From contig JNEM01008882.1 of assembly GCA_000697335.1 (NCBI GenBank), positions 1-10,263 of the forward strand: a DNA stretch of 10,263 nucleotides. Reading direction: 5' to 3'. This DNA is from Conidiobolus incongruus B7586 (taxonomy: Eukaryota > Entomophthoromycota > Entomophthoromycetes > Entomophthorales > Conidiobolaceae). This document shows, piece after piece, positions 7,733 to 10,263 of the stretch (within the stretch, counting starts at the first letter, position 1; each line of letters opens with the position of its first letter). The position numbers and the translations under genes were made by a program. The notes beneath the pieces are model-generated. The model was not told the DNA's origin, did not search any database, and was given only the letters and a program-made list of their open reading frames with translations.

Positions 7733-8038
7733 TTATTTTTCTTCTTTGGATTCTTGATTGAATTTAGCGAATAGTCCCCTCTTAGCTCGTTCTTCGAGAC
7801 GGATGTTAGTCTATAAATTGTGATTAATCAATTTTTTAACATATTGATAATATAAAAATATTACCCATTGCTTTTTACATTCCTTATAAGCATCAATATA
7901 TTCCTTACAAATGTACTTGTTGTTAGGGTTTTCGGTAATACATTTCAAACTCCGTTTACTTTCTTCTTCACAAGGGTCGAAGTATTTCGAAGTCCCTTTA
8001 GTATAAATTTTTTCGCGATTTTCTGGTGTATCTTTCAT
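7733..8038 (-). CDS. COX23: Cytochrome c oxidase assembly factor COX23 (CHCHD7-like), two exons
   Basis: Twin Cx9C protein of 83 residues from two exons: 8038-7865 (58 codons) and 7810-7733 (25 codons plus TAA). The start ATG has an in-frame TAA 12 nt upstream. The CHCH domain is C23-x9-C33 and C44-x9-C54, joined by 10 residues, which gives the helical hairpin with two disulfides imported by the Mia40 relay. SKYFDPCEEESKRS, EYIDAYKECKKQW and the basic tail after the splice (IRLEERAKRG) match the COX23 pattern, where YxDPC and AYxECKKQW are typical. COX23 acts in the intermembrane space and is needed for cytochrome c oxidase assembly with mitochondrial copper handling (COX17 context). Human CHCHD7 is about the same length, while the yeast protein has a longer N-terminus. 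Without splicing the frame ends at 7811 with a wrong C-terminus. Other twin Cx9C proteins are less likely given these sequence matches. Confidence 0.88.
7811..7864 (-). other. Spliceosomal intron of COX23 (54 nt, phase 0)
   Basis: On the minus strand the intron begins GTAATA and ends TTTATAG, after codon TGG (Trp58) and before ACT (Thr59). TTGATTAAT about 15-20 nt before the acceptor can serve as a branch site. Splicing extends the frame by TNIRLEERAKRG and further residues, the expected COX23 tail. The intron is a multiple of three in length, and its last three bases are an in-frame TAG, so retention would add 17 foreign residues and then stop. Confidence 0.85.
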
Positions 8039-8050
8039 AAATTTATTTTA

Positions 8051-10263
8051 TTGAATTGTAATTTACTTGAAATTTACTGAGGTCATTGACTAGGACTTAA
8101 AATGGGAATTCTATGGAATTTGTTTATGGGATTAATTTACATTTAATTTATTTTAATAAATCAGGAATTGATACACAAAACATTTAAATCTAATAGGAAT
8201 AATACGAAGGTACAATTAAAAATATAGGGATTATCATGTATTTATTATGAAGTTTAATTGATCAATGATTTAATGATATCATTCATATAAGAATTATTTA
8301 TAATAAAATTTAACATTAATATTACCATATTAATGATAATTTCATTATTAAAAAATTTAAATTTAAATATAATATTTGGGTAATTTTTAGCTTATTTTAT
8401 TTATATATTTGTTATGCTATTTTCTATTTAGTATATTTTACATATAATTGTATAAGTCAATATAATAAAATTCAAATAATACTATAGGTAAAGTATAGTA
8501 AATAACCAAAAATTATATTATTATCGATATAAAATAATAAATAATAAAAAAGTTAAGATGGTGAATATTATTTTAAAAATGATTAAAATAAGATATTAAT
8601 TTTTATAAATTTAATATAAATATTTTATCGAAAAAAACTACTATATTAGATAAAGTTTATTTGTTATAATAGATAATATAAAATATCTTATATAAATCAA
8701 CTCAATATAGCTTTATTATAAGCTAAAATATTATAAAAAATTAATTCTTGAGATTCTTATAAATAGTTTTTTATAATTAACTCAAATATAATTTATACTT
8801 TCAAAGTTAATTTAAATGTTTAGATAGAGTTTATTTAGCTAGTAAACATTGTTCCTCTTTTTTCCTTTTAATTCTTATTATTTTTCTGATTATTATCATT
8901 ATTTCTAAGATTCAGACTATATTATATTAATACTATTTTATTGATATTATATAATATAAAACCTAATAATACTATATTAAGTTATTTATTTATTGATATA
9001 TTAACTTGATACATAGATATTATATTAAGACTCCTTTTTCATTATATTGATTTTATAACCAACTAAGCTTATAAATATAGAATATTAAACTTTGAATTTT
9101 AATCTGGAATAAAAATAAAAGTCTGAATGAAAAATTAATAGGAGGTTATTTTAACTTTTTATTAAAAATATTCATATACTTATAATTATTAAAATCAAAA
9201 TATAAATCATTTATAAAAATTATATAATGATAGAAATAATTATATATCAACTTTATTAAATAATAAAAAAATTTATATTTTTAAAATCTTAATATTATCA
9301 AGGATTATAAGTAAATCTTTTATCTATCGATATTATAATTATTTTTGAATCATTTTATTCATTTTTATATTAAAAATAGTTTTTTTTAAAAATATATTGT
9401 TTAAATATAAATACATTACTTTGTAATTTAAATAATCAGAATTTTTATTATTGAAAATAAATAAACATTTTGATATATAATATATAAAAATAAATATATA
9501 ATATAAATTTAATAGTTTTTTTTATGATTAAAACTTTTTGCTATATTTTTAACAAACTTTTTAATATTTAGAAAATAATTTTTTTTATTAAAGACTGAAA
9601 TTTGATATTTTTCAAATTAATTAAATTTTCTTGAAAATCTTTTTCTTATAAGTTACTTTTTTAATTACATAAAATAATTATATTTATATAAGTTATAATC
9701 TAAAGAATATATTTAATATGGTAGTTCTTTCTAGTTATTTTTGATTAAAAAGTTTCCTATAACTTTAGATTTATTTATTTTATAATTATCATGTAAAATA
9801 ATTAGTTCTCTTAAATTATATTAAAAACACCAATTAAAAATACTTTTATTTAAAAAAATAATATAAAACTTATTATCAATTAATTTCCCTTTAAGAATTA
9901 AATAAGCATAGCATATATTACTATAATTTATTATAATAATTAGTATTTGTTTATTAATAAAATATTTATTTAAAGGGATTTATAAAAAGGGTTAATTTAA
10001 CTTAATCTAACATCCTGATTTATATTTTAATACAAAATTATATATAAAAATTTAAGATTTATTAATTATAATTATTTCCTATATAAGTTTAACATTCTAG
10101 TAATATTTTAATAAGTTTTGTTTAATAATAGCTATTTTAATTATTGTTTAAATTTTTATTAAATTATAAGATATCTATTTTATATTTCTATATATTGATT
10201 TAAATTTAAATTTTGATATATATAAAATATTGATAAAACTAATATTAAAATATTTAGATAATT
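8051..10263. other. AT-rich region to the right end, no gene seen
   Basis: Over 2.2 kb of very AT-rich DNA. The first few hundred bases should contain the COX23 promoter, but I can point to no specific element. From about 8250 onward every frame is broken often by stops, and the sequence is mostly A/T runs with a pyrimidine-rich patch near 8848-8905. I see no tRNA, coding exon, inverted terminal repeat or other element. Confidence 0.7.

Noticed and set aside
1-8038. A copper-handling gene cluster (two Cu-only SODs plus COX23)
   Set aside because: The genes act in different compartments, are separated by a SET-domain gene and are not co-oriented. The shared metal is probably coincidence.
7868-8080. 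Plus-strand open frame of 70 codons
   Set aside because: It is antisense to COX23 exon 1. The minus strand has the exact twin Cx9C spacing and an intron that restores the family's tail.

Overview
This is nuclear DNA from a eukaryote with a very AT-rich genome, most likely a fungus and possibly an early-diverging one. Three things point to a fungus. A secreted copper-only superoxide dismutase is a family known mainly from fungi and oomycetes. A COX23 gene carries a compact 54-nt GT-AG intron. The intergenic DNA is extremely A+T rich while the genes are short and clearly less so. The species cannot be named from the window.

Layout. At the left edge (1-394, minus strand) lies the 5' part of a Cu-only superoxide dismutase gene, cut by the window edge. 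About 5 kb away (5412-6026, plus strand) is a complete, intronless copy of the same gene, so the two are transcribed away from each other across a long AT-rich spacer. Over the shared 394 nt of coding sequence they are identical base for base. The 5' leaders are only about 95% alike, and the DNA beyond the TATA region no longer aligns. That pattern suggests an old inverted duplication whose coding part was recently homogenised.

Right of the complete copy, after a roughly 690-bp gap, a SET-domain protein gene (6715-7704, plus) runs tail to tail into COX23 (7733-8038, minus, two exons). Only 28 bp separate their stop codons, so their 3' untranslated regions probably overlap. COX23 is a twin Cx9C protein of the mitochondrial intermembrane space used in cytochrome c oxidase assembly. 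The SET protein has a basic N-terminus that could also be a mitochondrial presequence. From about 8050 to the right end I see no gene.

The 5-kb spacer (about 461-5340) holds AT microsatellites, one sharply bounded G+C-rich island (about 2978-3068) and a few short open stretches that may be gene relics but are near what chance allows in this composition. I found no tRNA, rRNA, CRISPR array or intact mobile element. No complete new multi-gene system is evident. The best leads are the converted SOD pair with divergent promoters, the G+C island, and the possibly mitochondrial SET protein beside COX23. Two of the gene families (Cu-only SOD and COX23) deal with copper, but nothing in the sequence ties them together.
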